A stretch of DNA of 64,000 bases, from NCBI RefSeq assembly GCF_002934365.1, contig NZ_PTIY01000004.1:248001-312000 (forward strand), given 5' to 3'. Below are positions 36,499-44,423 of the stretch, piece after piece. This stretch comes from Methylobacter tundripaludum. Its GTDB lineage: Bacteria > Pseudomonadota > Gammaproteobacteria > Methylococcales > Methylomonadaceae. The translations under genes and the position numbers were made by a program. Under the pieces are notes generated by a model. That model was not told the DNA's origin. It did no database searches and was given only the letters and a program-made list of their open reading frames with translations. Position 1 is the first letter of the stretch; each line of letters starts with the position of its first letter.

Positions 36499-39400
36499 TT
36501 AATTAATAGCAGTATTGTCGGAAGCGTAACGCAGCTTGACCAGATTGTCAGGAGCTAGGTTAGGGTTTTGTTTAACGAACCCGGCGTTAGTTTGCGGCAC
36601 TGGATTAGGCGCACGGAAGTGATACCACTTGGTCGGAGGTTGACGCATGCCGCTTCGTTCCAGCCCCGCTATCGATATGTTTACCCATGTCTGCCAGCTC
36701 CCAACTGGGACGGAACCGTAGGAAGGGTCAAAGAATAAATCAAGCCCAATCCCAATCTGCTCAAGCCGGACAATGAAGTGATTTATGAAGGCCGGCGGCG
36801 GGTTAGGGCTGTTCTGTCCGGCTCCGGCGGTCCATGTCGCCCAACCGGCGGGGGGATTCGGCGCCGTGCCGTCATTGCGTTTGTTATGGGTATAGGCGGT
36901 GCCGCTGGGCGGCGGCGGTTGGTTGAAGTCCCAGTTGCGCACCAGGAACCGGACGGCTTCCGGCGATACGGCTGGGTTTGACTCCACCTCAACCAGCCGC
37001 GCCCCGTCGATGCCGTGGATACCGAACATCGACATCAGCATTTGCGCAAAGGACAGGCAGGAACCGCTGCCGCTGGCGATAACCAAGTGCGGATCGACTA
37101 CGCCGCCGGTTCGGGCAGTCAAATGCTGGGCTAATCCGGGACGCGGATTCCAGTATTTGAATGTAACGTTGTCGTGTTTGCGCCTGAGCTTGTTGTTCGG
37201 GTTACTGGGCTGGAAGGCGGTGAAAATTCCGATTGCCGCTCCGGCGTCGTCGTTGGTTTCTTTTCCGGCGGCGCAGGAAATATCAAGCATGCTCCAAAGG
37301 GTATACGCGCTTCCGGCGGCAGCGGGATCGTTAAGCGTGTTCCGCTCGGTCGCAATGGGATCCGCCAGCGTCACATAGACGCTGTGTTCGCTGACGTCGA
37401 ACAAGACCCAGTTTCCCATGCCGATGCGGAATTCCCAAAAGACCAACAGTTGGTCTTCGTGTAAAACGACATCGGGCAGATTGGCGCTGTTGGTGGCCGG
37501 AAAAGCGACAGGGCCGCCTCCGGCCGCCGGAATGTTGGCGTTTTGTTGCCAACTTAGCTGGCTGGCATCACCGTCCGGTCGGCGAAAAAAAGCGGTGGCC
37601 CGGATCGGCGTATTGTCCGCATCCGCATTCGGGGCTTGGGTGATGCCGATTTGCGCGGCAATACCGACGGGGGTATTGCGGGTATAGGTTTGGGGCGGCT
37701 GATACAGGACGGCCTGCGGATATTGCTGGGCGGTGCCGGGGTTGGCGCGATACCAAGTCCGTGGAAAATGTTCGGCATATCTTAGATTCGCCAGCGTGGA
37801 GCCCGTCTCATAATCGATCGTAACGGCGCGGCCGCCGCTGAAGGTGATGTTGTTCAGCGCCAGTTGCGCGCCGTTGGCGGGCCATTGTTGGGGCGCGCGA
37901 ATCGCGAGTTGGGCCTGGAGTTGTTGTGCTCCGATGGTTGCGGTCAGGTTTACCGTGTTCGCGGCGTTCAGCCGCACGGTGCGCAGACGCGCTTGGCTGC
38001 CGGCCTCGACCTGGTTGAGATTGCCGTCGTCGGCCCAGACGATATAAGCCCAGGCTGCCGCAGTGTCCGGCGTGGTTGCCGCGCGGGCAACGGCTTTCGG
38101 GTTGGCGTCGGAGATATTGAAGGTGTTCGGATTGCTTAATTGGTAGCTATACCATTGTTGCCCGACTCCGGTGGCAAAGCCGTATACCGGGATGGTCAAG
38201 GCATTCAGGGTTGGGACTACCTTGATTCGGGCGATCAGGGCCGTCCCGTTGACGGTGGCTGTCACCGAACGCCCGGCTTGTCCGAACGGAGTCAGGGTAT
38301 TGCGGGTTAGAGTCTTGATATTGGCCTGGCCGCCGTCAACGCCGTCGCCGGTCCAAACGATATAAGCCCATGCGGCTTGTTCCTGAGGGCTGGTCGTAGC
38401 GGTCACGGTGATGTTGCCATCGGCGTAATTGACCGCATAATCCGAGGTGTTTCCTGCCGTCGCGGTCGCCGCAACCGCCCCGTCCACGGTAGACACGGCA
38501 AGGGATACAAGGGTCGGCACTACTTTGATGATGGCGGTGCGGGCTGTATCGCCCAACGTGGCGGTGATTGTTTTGCCTGCTTGACCGGAAGTGGTCAGGG
38601 CGTTACGCGGCAGGGTCTTGATATTGGCCTGGCCGCCGTCAACGCCGTCGCCGGTCCAGGCGATATAAGCCCATGCGGCTTGTTCCTGAGGGCTGGTCGT
38701 AGCGGTCACGGTGATGTTGCCATCGGCGTAATTGACTGCATAATCCGAGGTGTTTCCTATCGTCGCGGTCGCCGCAACCGCCCCGTCCAGGGTAGACACG
38801 GCAAGGGATACAAGTGTCGGCGCTACTTTGATGATGGCGGTGCGGGCCGTATCGCCCAACGTGGCGGTGATTGTTTGGCCGTCCTGGCCGAAAGTGGTCA
38901 GGGCGTTACGCGGCAGGGTCTTGATATTGGCTTGGCCGCCGTCGACGCCGTTGCCGGTCCAGGCGATATGAGCCCACGCCTCAACAGTTGCCGGTTGGGT
39001 CACGGCGGTGACGGTGATGTTGCCGTTGCCGTAGGCGATAGTATAGCGCGAGGTATTGCCTTCGGTTGCTGTCGGGTTTGCAAGACCGTCGCCGGTGGTC
39101 ACCGTCAAAGCTGTGAGTTGCGGCACCACTTCGATTTGAACCTCAAGTTGCGGATTGAGTTTGGCGGATACGGCAACCGGCTTGCCCGGTTGGGTCACCG
39201 CGTTGCGCGGCACCAGCCGGCGGTCATTTTGATGCTGTGGGTCTATGTTGCCGCCATCCCAGCTAAGATAGCGGTAGGCGTCCGGGATGTCCGGCATCAT
39301 TGTTGCCCGTACCGTGACAGGTTCGCCGTCGGCAGAGTATTGAGCGATCCAGCGTTCTCCGTTATATATCGCGTTGCTGACATCCAGGCCGCCCAGCAGC

Positions 39401-40095
39401 GGCCGCACGGTCACGGAGATTTGCAGGCGCGTGTCGCCGAGCCATGCGGTAATAACCGCCGGACTGTCTTTCCGGGTTATCCGGTCGAGGGGGATTAGGC
39501 GGCAATCCTTGGTGGAGCCGGATTCGCCTCCCTCCCAGTTCAGGGACTCGATGACAGAAGGGGCGTTCGGCTCAACGACAGCGCGGATTACGACGTTGCC
39601 GACCGGCGCATAATCGGCGATATAGCGGTTATCGTCTATTTTTTGGGCGCCGCTGACTTCAAGACGCAGCAACCGGCCTTTTTCCGGCGGAGGGGGCGTT
39701 AGGGCTTCCGATAAATAGGCCACCAGCAACTGCACCTCATCTTGGAATGAAGCCAGATTTATATTGAGCTTCGTCGCCAGTGTAGGCGTAATGGTGCGGT
39801 TGGTGTTTAACTGTCCCATCTTGGTGATCGCCACATTGGCGGCGATCTGGTTTTCGATCATAGGCAGGATGGTGTTCTTCGCCGTATTTTGCAATTCGGC
39901 CATTGTGGATGTCGACAGAGATGGGGCAACGCTCGCGATCAACAACTCCTGTTTGAAGTTGTTCAAGTGCTTGATGTCGTCGGCGAATGCCGGATTTTGG
40001 TTGTAATCCGGTCGCTCCTGAATATCGCTGACGACGACAGGCAGGCTCTCAAGGACTTGTTTTATTGATTGGTCCAGTTTGGGATTGTTTGACAT
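36499..40095 (-). CDS. Giant R-body-locus protein 2: GQLN domain, beta repeats, transglutaminase-like C-terminus with intact Cys-His-Asp
   Basis: A 1198-residue paralogue of 31607-34894. The GQLN domain (KMGQLNTNRTITPTLA) is followed by six ~101-residue beta repeats, one more than in the paralogue, which accounts for the length difference. Two of the repeats are almost identical at DNA level with a 303-bp period. The C-terminal domain has GSGSCLSFAQMLMSMFG (Cys1013), FINHFIVRLEQ (His1106) and LFFDPSYG (Asp1123), the order and spacing expected for a transglutaminase-like cysteine enzyme. A second conserved cysteine (LDISCAAGKE) is present in both paralogues and is an alternative nucleophile. 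With no secretion signal, release through R-body action or lysis is plausible. The promoter motif is at 40210-40236. Confidence 0.72.
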   Translation of the reverse strand: MSNNPKLDQSIKQVLESLPVVVSDIQERPDYNQNPAFADDIKHLNNFKQELLIASVAPSLSTSTMAELQNTAKNTILPMIENQIAANVAITKMGQLNTNRTITPTLATKLNINLASFQDEVQLLVAYLSEALTPPPPEKGRLLRLEVSGAQKIDDNRYIADYAPVGNVVIRAVVEPNAPSVIESLNWEGGESGSTKDCRLIPLDRITRKDSPAVITAWLGDTRLQISVTVRPLLGGLDVSNAIYNGERWIAQYSADGEPVTVRATMMPDIPDAYRYLSWDGGNIDPQHQNDRRLVPRNAVTQPGKPVAVSAKLNPQLEVQIEVVPQLTALTVTTGDGLANPTATEGNTSRYTIAYGNGNITVTAVTQPATVEAWAHIAWTGNGVDGGQANIKTLPRNALTTFGQDGQTITATLGDTARTAIIKVAPTLVSLAVSTLDGAVAATATIGNTSDYAVNYADGNITVTATTSPQEQAAWAYIAWTGDGVDGGQANIKTLPRNALTTSGQAGKTITATLGDTARTAIIKVVPTLVSLAVSTVDGAVAATATAGNTSDYAVNYADGNITVTATTSPQEQAAWAYIVWTGDGVDGGQANIKTLTRNTLTPFGQAGRSVTATVNGTALIARIKVVPTLNALTIPVYGFATGVGQQWYSYQLSNPNTFNISDANPKAVARAATTPDTAAAWAYIVWADDGNLNQVEAGSQARLRTVRLNAANTVNLTATIGAQQLQAQLAIRAPQQWPANGAQLALNNITFSGGRAVTIDYETGSTLANLRYAEHFPRTWYRANPGTAQQYPQAVLYQPPQTYTRNTPVGIAAQIGITQAPNADADNTPIRATAFFRRPDGDASQLSWQQNANIPAAGGGPVAFPATNSANLPDVVLHEDQLLVFWEFRIGMGNWVLFDVSEHSVYVTLADPIATERNTLNDPAAAGSAYTLWSMLDISCAAGKETNDDAGAAIGIFTAFQPSNPNNKLRRKHDNVTFKYWNPRPGLAQHLTARTGGVVDPHLVIASGSGSCLSFAQMLMSMFGIHGIDGARLVEVESNPAVSPEAVRFLVRNWDFNQPPPPSGTAYTHNKRNDGTAPNPPAGWATWTAGAGQNSPNPPPAFINHFIVRLEQIGIGLDLFFDPSYGSVPVGSWQTWVNISIAGLERSGMRQPPTKWYHFRAPNPVPQTNAGFVKQNPNLAPDNLVKLRYASDNTAIN
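38341..38946 (-). repeat. Near-identical 303-bp tandem repeat inside giant protein 2
   Basis: Two adjacent 303-bp units (38341-38643 and 38644-38946) encode 101-residue beta repeats and differ at only a small number of positions by eye; a third, more diverged unit continues to about 39250. The in-frame period means unit gain or loss keeps the reading frame. The paralogue at 31607-34894 has one repeat fewer. Confidence 0.8.
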
Positions 40096-40209
40096 GTTGA
40101 CTTATTTCCTTATCGGGTGATGGGCTCGATGGGTTATTCGGTCTTCAGGAACGCGGCTATTGCTGGGGGATCCGATTCCTTTTTCGATGCGTTCCCGTCC
40201 TTAAGGAAA

Positions 40210-40236
40210 TAGACGGTTTGCAGCTATTTTTGTGAA
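40210..40236 (-). promoter_or_regulatory. R-body promoter motif upstream of giant protein 2
   Basis: Perfect TTCACAAA-N13-CGTCTA on the minus strand, 115 bp before the start at 40095. The motif is in the 280-bp gap to the next gene; nothing else is evident there. Confidence 0.75.
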
Positions 40237-40375
40237 TTACCCGTTACTGATTGGGTGAGGAACTGGGTGCATGGATTGCGTGGCTTACGGTCAGAGGATT
40301 TGGACGAGTTGGCAGGCTTCGCCCGCGCCATTCTCATCGCTAAAAAAAGCCGGGATTTATAATGCCTGCCGACTT

Positions 40376-40843
40376 TTAGTTCTTGTTGTCCAAGCTGAGC
40401 AGCCAGTCATCGAATTGCTTGGACAGTATGTCGTCTGTTTCCGAGCCGGAGGCCGGTGTCAAGCAGACTATAAGCGTCTGGATAGCGTCTTGCAGCAGGG
40501 CCATGTTTGCATTGTGGTCTATCGCATCCTTGGGCTCGATGGTTCGATGAGTGTTCAACTGTCCCATCTTGGCGATGACCACATTGGCGGAAATCAGGCT
40601 TTCGACCAGCGGCTGGATGGTGTTTTTTGCAGTACTTTGCAATTCGGTCAATAGAGCCGGGGACGGGGATGGGGCGTCTTTTACAATCAGCAGTTGTTGC
40701 TTGAATGCGTTCAAGCGGCTGACGTCCGCGGCAAATTCCGTGTTTTTGGCGTAATCTTTTCGCTGCTCAATGTCGCTGACGACAACCGGCAGGCGCTCTA
40801 ACACTTGGTTTATCGATTGGGTTAATTTGGGGTCGATTGGCAT
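40376..40843 (-). CDS. Stand-alone GQLN-domain protein, second copy
   Basis: A 155-residue protein matching the GQLN domain: TQSINQVLERLPVVVSDIEQ, RLNAFKQQLLI, KNTIQPLVE and KMGQLNTHRTIEPKDA. It is closer to the giant proteins' N-termini than is 25709-26221. A short acidic tail replaces the repeat region. I see no promoter motif directly upstream, so it may be read from the motif at 41830-41856 through the preceding gene or have a different promoter. Confidence 0.7.
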   Translation of the reverse strand: MPIDPKLTQSINQVLERLPVVVSDIEQRKDYAKNTEFAADVSRLNAFKQQLLIVKDAPSPSPALLTELQSTAKNTIQPLVESLISANVVIAKMGQLNTHRTIEPKDAIDHNANMALLQDAIQTLIVCLTPASGSETDDILSKQFDDWLLSLDNKN

Positions 40844-41042
40844 GTTCTTGAGCTCCTTTCAGGGGGTGATAGGATTTATGAGGTTTTCAATCAAAAGAAA
40901 CGCCTGAGGGTTTATGCCGCATTACAGCCGCCCTAAGCGAATGATTTGTGCGTCCGTTTGTTAATGAAAATGTAGCGGCGGAGAAACAATCGGTCCCGCT
41001 TAGCTGTCGACCAAGTGATCGTGACCGCAGTTCATGCTGTTA

Positions 41043-41747
41043 TTAAGTTATGGCTACGGCGACGATGAAAAAACGGCCTGAGCCGTCCAGTGCGACATTC
41101 TGTAATGTCGTCACGGCGTTTTGGGTCGGGTCCCAGACGTAAGCAACGCGGCCTTCGTCCTGATTCCAGAACCAGGCGAGTCCCGGATTTTCTCCGCCGA
41201 CGGCGTCTTTGCTAAATACGCCGGACGTTGCCAGTAGCGCTATGCAGTTCAACTGCTTGTTTGCTTTTTGCAATGCCTGGATTTTGATTACGTCTTTTTT
41301 AAAACGCGTCCAGGCATCGCGATGAGGATACTGAACACTGGGATTGATGCATTTGAGTTCTATATAAGTTTCATCGGCGATTGATATAGACTCTTTTCGA
41401 TACAGGAAGAAGTCGCATCTTGCGGCATAGCGCGCATTGGAAGTAGTTCCTACCGGGGCAAGGCCATCATCGGCGTCATAGGTGAGATACGGGTTGAATA
41501 AGTTGCCTGACGGATAAGGCAGTTCCCTTTCGCAGATCCAGTTTTGGTTGAGGCTAACGAAGGTGCGGGCGATTTCAACTTGAAGCCAGACTTCCCAGCC
41601 GCCCCGGATGTCGGGCGTGTCGGCCAGAAAAGCGGCTGTCTGAGGGTTATAGTAGGCTTGCAAGTACTGGAGGAATGGCTTGGCGCGCATGATGTCGTTC
41701 TCATCCAAAAAAGAGTAAGGAGTAGAATGGCCGATGGGTCTTATCAC
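41043..41747 (-). CDS. PD-(D/E)XK nuclease-like protein in the R-body regulon
   Basis: A 234-residue protein. The arrangement Glu58 in a helix (GWEVWLQVEIARTF), Asp112 (ARCDFFLYR) and Glu130-x-Lys132 (YIELKC) fits the PD-(D/E)XK restriction-endonuclease fold, but overall similarity to a named family is not visible. The start is uncertain: ATG 41747 has weak ribosome-binding sequence and ATG 41690 is an alternative that keeps all motifs. It has its own promoter motif at 41830-41856, divergent from the one serving the small secreted protein. It could be a nuclease effector or an immunity/defence component; both are inference. Confidence 0.55.
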   Translation of the reverse strand: MIRPIGHSTPYSFLDENDIMRAKPFLQYLQAYYNPQTAAFLADTPDIRGGWEVWLQVEIARTFVSLNQNWICERELPYPSGNLFNPYLTYDADDGLAPVGTTSNARYAARCDFFLYRKESISIADETYIELKCINPSVQYPHRDAWTRFKKDVIKIQALQKANKQLNCIALLATSGVFSKDAVGGENPGLAWFWNQDEGRVAYVWDPTQNAVTTLQNVALDGSGRFFIVAVAIT

Positions 41748-41829
41748 TTAACCCGATCGTCTTTAATATTGGTGCTTTGCCGCCGCCCCGTATAACACAG
41801 TGCCGGAATCGCCCAATGCCTTAAATACT

Positions 41830-41856
41830 AAGACGGCGATGCGCGCATTTTGTGAA
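41830..41856 (-). promoter_or_regulatory. R-body promoter motif upstream of the PD-(D/E)XK-like gene
   Basis: TTCACAAA-N13-CGTCTT on the minus strand, 83 bp before the ATG at 41747. It is back to back with the plus-strand site at 41910-41936. Confidence 0.68.
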
Positions 41857-41909
41857 AATATTACTCACCGGACTTCGTTATTCAAAACGCTTGAGCCAGT
41901 TTGGTTGGA

Positions 41910-41936
41910 TTCACAATTTTTTCGGCTGATCGTCTA
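41910..41936 (+). promoter_or_regulatory. R-body promoter motif facing the small secreted protein
   Basis: TTCACAAT-N13-CGTCTA on the plus strand. It would produce a leader of about 160 bases before the ATG at 42101, longer than at the other sites. Confidence 0.65.
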
Positions 41937-42100
41937 CTTAGGCAGACTACCTTCGATCTTACGGCCGGAATGTATTTTGTTTCAACGCCTGCAGGTTTAC
42001 CGATGCCGGGAAATGGAGTGCGGGGTTATTCAGGACGGAGCCACTCCGGTTGTTGATACGGGTTGTCTGCTCACTATTAAAATCAATTAGGAGACATCAT

Positions 42101-42427
42101 ATGAACACAGTACTTTCTTTGGGATACCGTTTTGTGAAAACGGCGGTTATGGCGGCAAGTCTGCTTGCGGTGGCAAATCCGGCGTTTGCCCTTGAGATCA
42201 ATAACAATGCGAATGCAACGTTGAACGTTTCTATCAAAGAATGCGCGAATCCGCCTATTTCCACCAAAGTAGCGCCGGACCAGACCTATGGTTGCGTTAC
42301 CGGGGAACAGTGTTCTGGAACTTGCAGCTACAGTATTGAATCTTCCGGCAGCAATAGTTGTAACGGTAAGATTGACGCCGGCTCGGGCTTGCAGGTTAAT
42401 CCTGGGCTGAATTGCAAACCGTATTAG
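42101..42427 (+). CDS. Small six-cysteine secreted protein
   Basis: A 108-residue protein. The ATG at 42101 follows AGGAG with ideal spacing. A signal peptide ends near residue 31 (LLAVANPAFA). The 77-residue mature part holds six cysteines (KEC, YGC, EQC, GTC, NSC, LNC), enough for three disulfides, and is rich in Asn, Ser and Gly. I recognise no family. Its promoter motif places it in the R-body regulon, where a disulfide-stabilised exported peptide could be a toxin or surface factor; that is inference. It is followed by an alternating GC hairpin. Confidence 0.75.
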   Translation: MNTVLSLGYRFVKTAVMAASLLAVANPAFALEINNNANATLNVSIKECANPPISTKVAPDQTYGCVTGEQCSGTCSYSIESSGSNSCNGKIDAGSGLQVNPGLNCKPY

Positions 42428-42500
42428 CGCATTTCATCGTGCGGGCATGACTGTATGCCCGCCATTTGGATGTTTGTAGTCCAGGTTTGCTCAGTATGTA

Positions 42501-42531
42501 GCGGGCAATAAAAAGCCCGCATAAAGCGGGC
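42501..42531 (+). terminator. Alternating hairpin after the small secreted protein
   Basis: Three arms GCGGGC (42501), GCCCGC (42515) and GCGGGC (42526) can form either of two mutually exclusive stems. An A+T-rich tract with TTATTATTATTATTCAG follows, and that tract recurs about 55 bp later. The rest of the 432-bp gap to 42860 shows no gene. Confidence 0.6.
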
Positions 42532-42859
42532 GTGTTGAGTGCTGTTATTATTATTATTCAGTTGTCGTTTGTACAACTTGACCCAAGCAGTGTCACTTAT
42601 TTTATTATTATTATTCAGCTAGTCTAAAAGACTAAATTCCCCCTCTTAGTCGGTAATTAAACCGGGCTCACTCCGTTAAGCCGGGGCAAATTCTATTCAA
42701 ATGGAACCTCGTTGTCTATTTAAAAATGGGGTTTTTTCGGAAAAATATAACGCTATCTTAAATGTGTAATAAATACAGTTTGTTATTGAGTGTTAGCGAT
42801 TTCTAATAAACGAAACGGCAGGCAAGCAGTGCTTTTTTGTTCAGCTAACGTTCAGGTTC

Positions 42860-44317
42860 TTATCGGTTGAGGCGGGCTTCTTCTTCCTGATTGAGAAAGA
42901 AGCTGAGCCGTTCATTAAGGATCGCGGATAGCTGGAAATTAAGGCCTTTCGATTTTTGAGCCAGTTTTATTTGCAGGATTGCATCCTTGGTTTGCCCCGT
43001 TGCATAGTAGTATTCCGCAAGATAACGATGGGACTCGGCGGGGTGGTTTAAGTCGCTATAAACTTGTGCCAACAGTTGCGAATAAATCGGTTGCTGTTGG
43101 GTTTTGGGTTTTAACGACAGTAAGGTCTTCCGCGCCAATTCAGGCTTACCCGCTTTTAGCAGAGAGGTGACGTATTCGAGCTTGATGGCTTCGTTATTAG
43201 GAAATTGCTCGGTCAATTTTTTATATCGGGCAAGCGCTACAGTGTAATTCTTGGATTCCAGCGCTGTACGGGCAAGCGCGGTTATGTATTGAGGCTGGTT
43301 GGGATATTCTTTGATGAGTTGTTCAAAAATGGCTTCCGCTTCATTGTATTTTTGCATGTTAAGCTCGGACAGACCTAGTCCGTACCGGGCGACGGTGCGT
43401 TGTTCAGTCGTGCCCTGGATTGACCGGGACTGGAAGTATTTAAGCGTATCGGCATTGTCCTTGCCGGTCAGCACGCGGATTTTTGCTTTGGCTAACTGGT
43501 AACCCAGTGAGTCCGGGTATTGTTTATAGGGATAGGTTTCAGCGCGGCCGCGTGTGTCGGAAATACGTGACGCGGTAACCGGGTGAGTTCTTAAAAACTC
43601 GGGGATATTCTGCCCGTAATAGCGGCTGGATTGCTGTAAGCGTTCGAAAAAAGTGGGCATGCTGCGCGGGTCATATTGCGACGCCGCCAGGGTTTGCATG
43701 CCGACACGATCGGCTTCGGCCTCGTTCTCGCGGGTAAAATCAATCTGAAACTGCACGCTGCCGGCCTGAATGGCTACGATAGCGGCCTGACCAAGAGCGG
43801 GCGATTGAGTGCCCAATAAAATAGCGGCCAAGGTTGCTGCGGCGGTAGGGATCGACAGGCGGCTGGAGGCTTCATAAGCGCGGTATAAATGGCGCTGGGT
43901 AACGTGGGCGATTTCGTGCGCCATAACCGAGGCTAATTCGCTTTCGGCTTCGGTGATTAAAATTAATCCCGAGTTTACGCCAATATAGCCGCCGGGCCCC
44001 GCAAAAGCGTTAATGTCATCTTCCAGCACCACAAAAAAATGGAACGGATTGCTCGGCGCATCGCTGTTGGCGACCAATTTTTCACCGATCGTCTGGATGT
44101 AGTGTTGAATTTCGGCATCCTGGTTGATGGAGATTTGCGAGTGCAGGCTGCGGAAAAATGCTTCGCCGAACTCTTTTTCTTCGGCGGGTGTAATCAGGGC
44201 GCCGGAGGAATCGCCCATGTCGGGCAATTCGATTTTGGTGATTTCAACGGCCTGCTGTGGAGCAGGGAACAGAGCAAGGCTCAAGGCCAGCGTAATAGCG
44301 GATGGTTTGAATTTCAT
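42860..44317 (-). CDS. bepA: BepA-like periplasmic M48 metalloprotease with TPR domain
   Basis: A protein of about 485 residues. The start at 44317 gives a clean signal peptide (FKPSAITLALSLALFPAPQQ); an in-frame ATG at 44368 would add 17 residues in front of it. The M48 zinc site is HEIAH near residue 132 with the third ligand in ENEAEADRVG, and TPR repeats fill the C-terminal half (ARYGLGLSELNMQKYNEAEA, YARYKKL-like segments). BepA (YfgC) assists or degrades outer-membrane proteins such as LptD with the BAM complex. Confidence 0.88.
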   Translation of the reverse strand: MKFKPSAITLALSLALFPAPQQAVEITKIELPDMGDSSGALITPAEEKEFGEAFFRSLHSQISINQDAEIQHYIQTIGEKLVANSDAPSNPFHFFVVLEDDINAFAGPGGYIGVNSGLILITEAESELASVMAHEIAHVTQRHLYRAYEASSRLSIPTAAATLAAILLGTQSPALGQAAIVAIQAGSVQFQIDFTRENEAEADRVGMQTLAASQYDPRSMPTFFERLQQSSRYYGQNIPEFLRTHPVTASRISDTRGRAETYPYKQYPDSLGYQLAKAKIRVLTGKDNADTLKYFQSRSIQGTTEQRTVARYGLGLSELNMQKYNEAEAIFEQLIKEYPNQPQYITALARTALESKNYTVALARYKKLTEQFPNNEAIKLEYVTSLLKAGKPELARKTLLSLKPKTQQQPIYSQLLAQVYSDLNHPAESHRYLAEYYYATGQTKDAILQIKLAQKSKGLNFQLSAILNERLSFFLNQEEEARLNR

Positions 44318-44423
44318 ACGATGAGGCGGAATAAAATTTAACTTGATTGTTGGCGGCTCAATCATCATATCCCGTCGGTTTATGAGCTTGAGTTTTATCC
44401 CGCGGATGCGGCGCGGGACAAGT

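Noticed and set aside
40926-40964. Possible R-body promoter upstream of 40376-40843
   Set aside because: TTTGTGCG and TTTGTTAA occur, but no CGTC-type box lies 13 bases from either.
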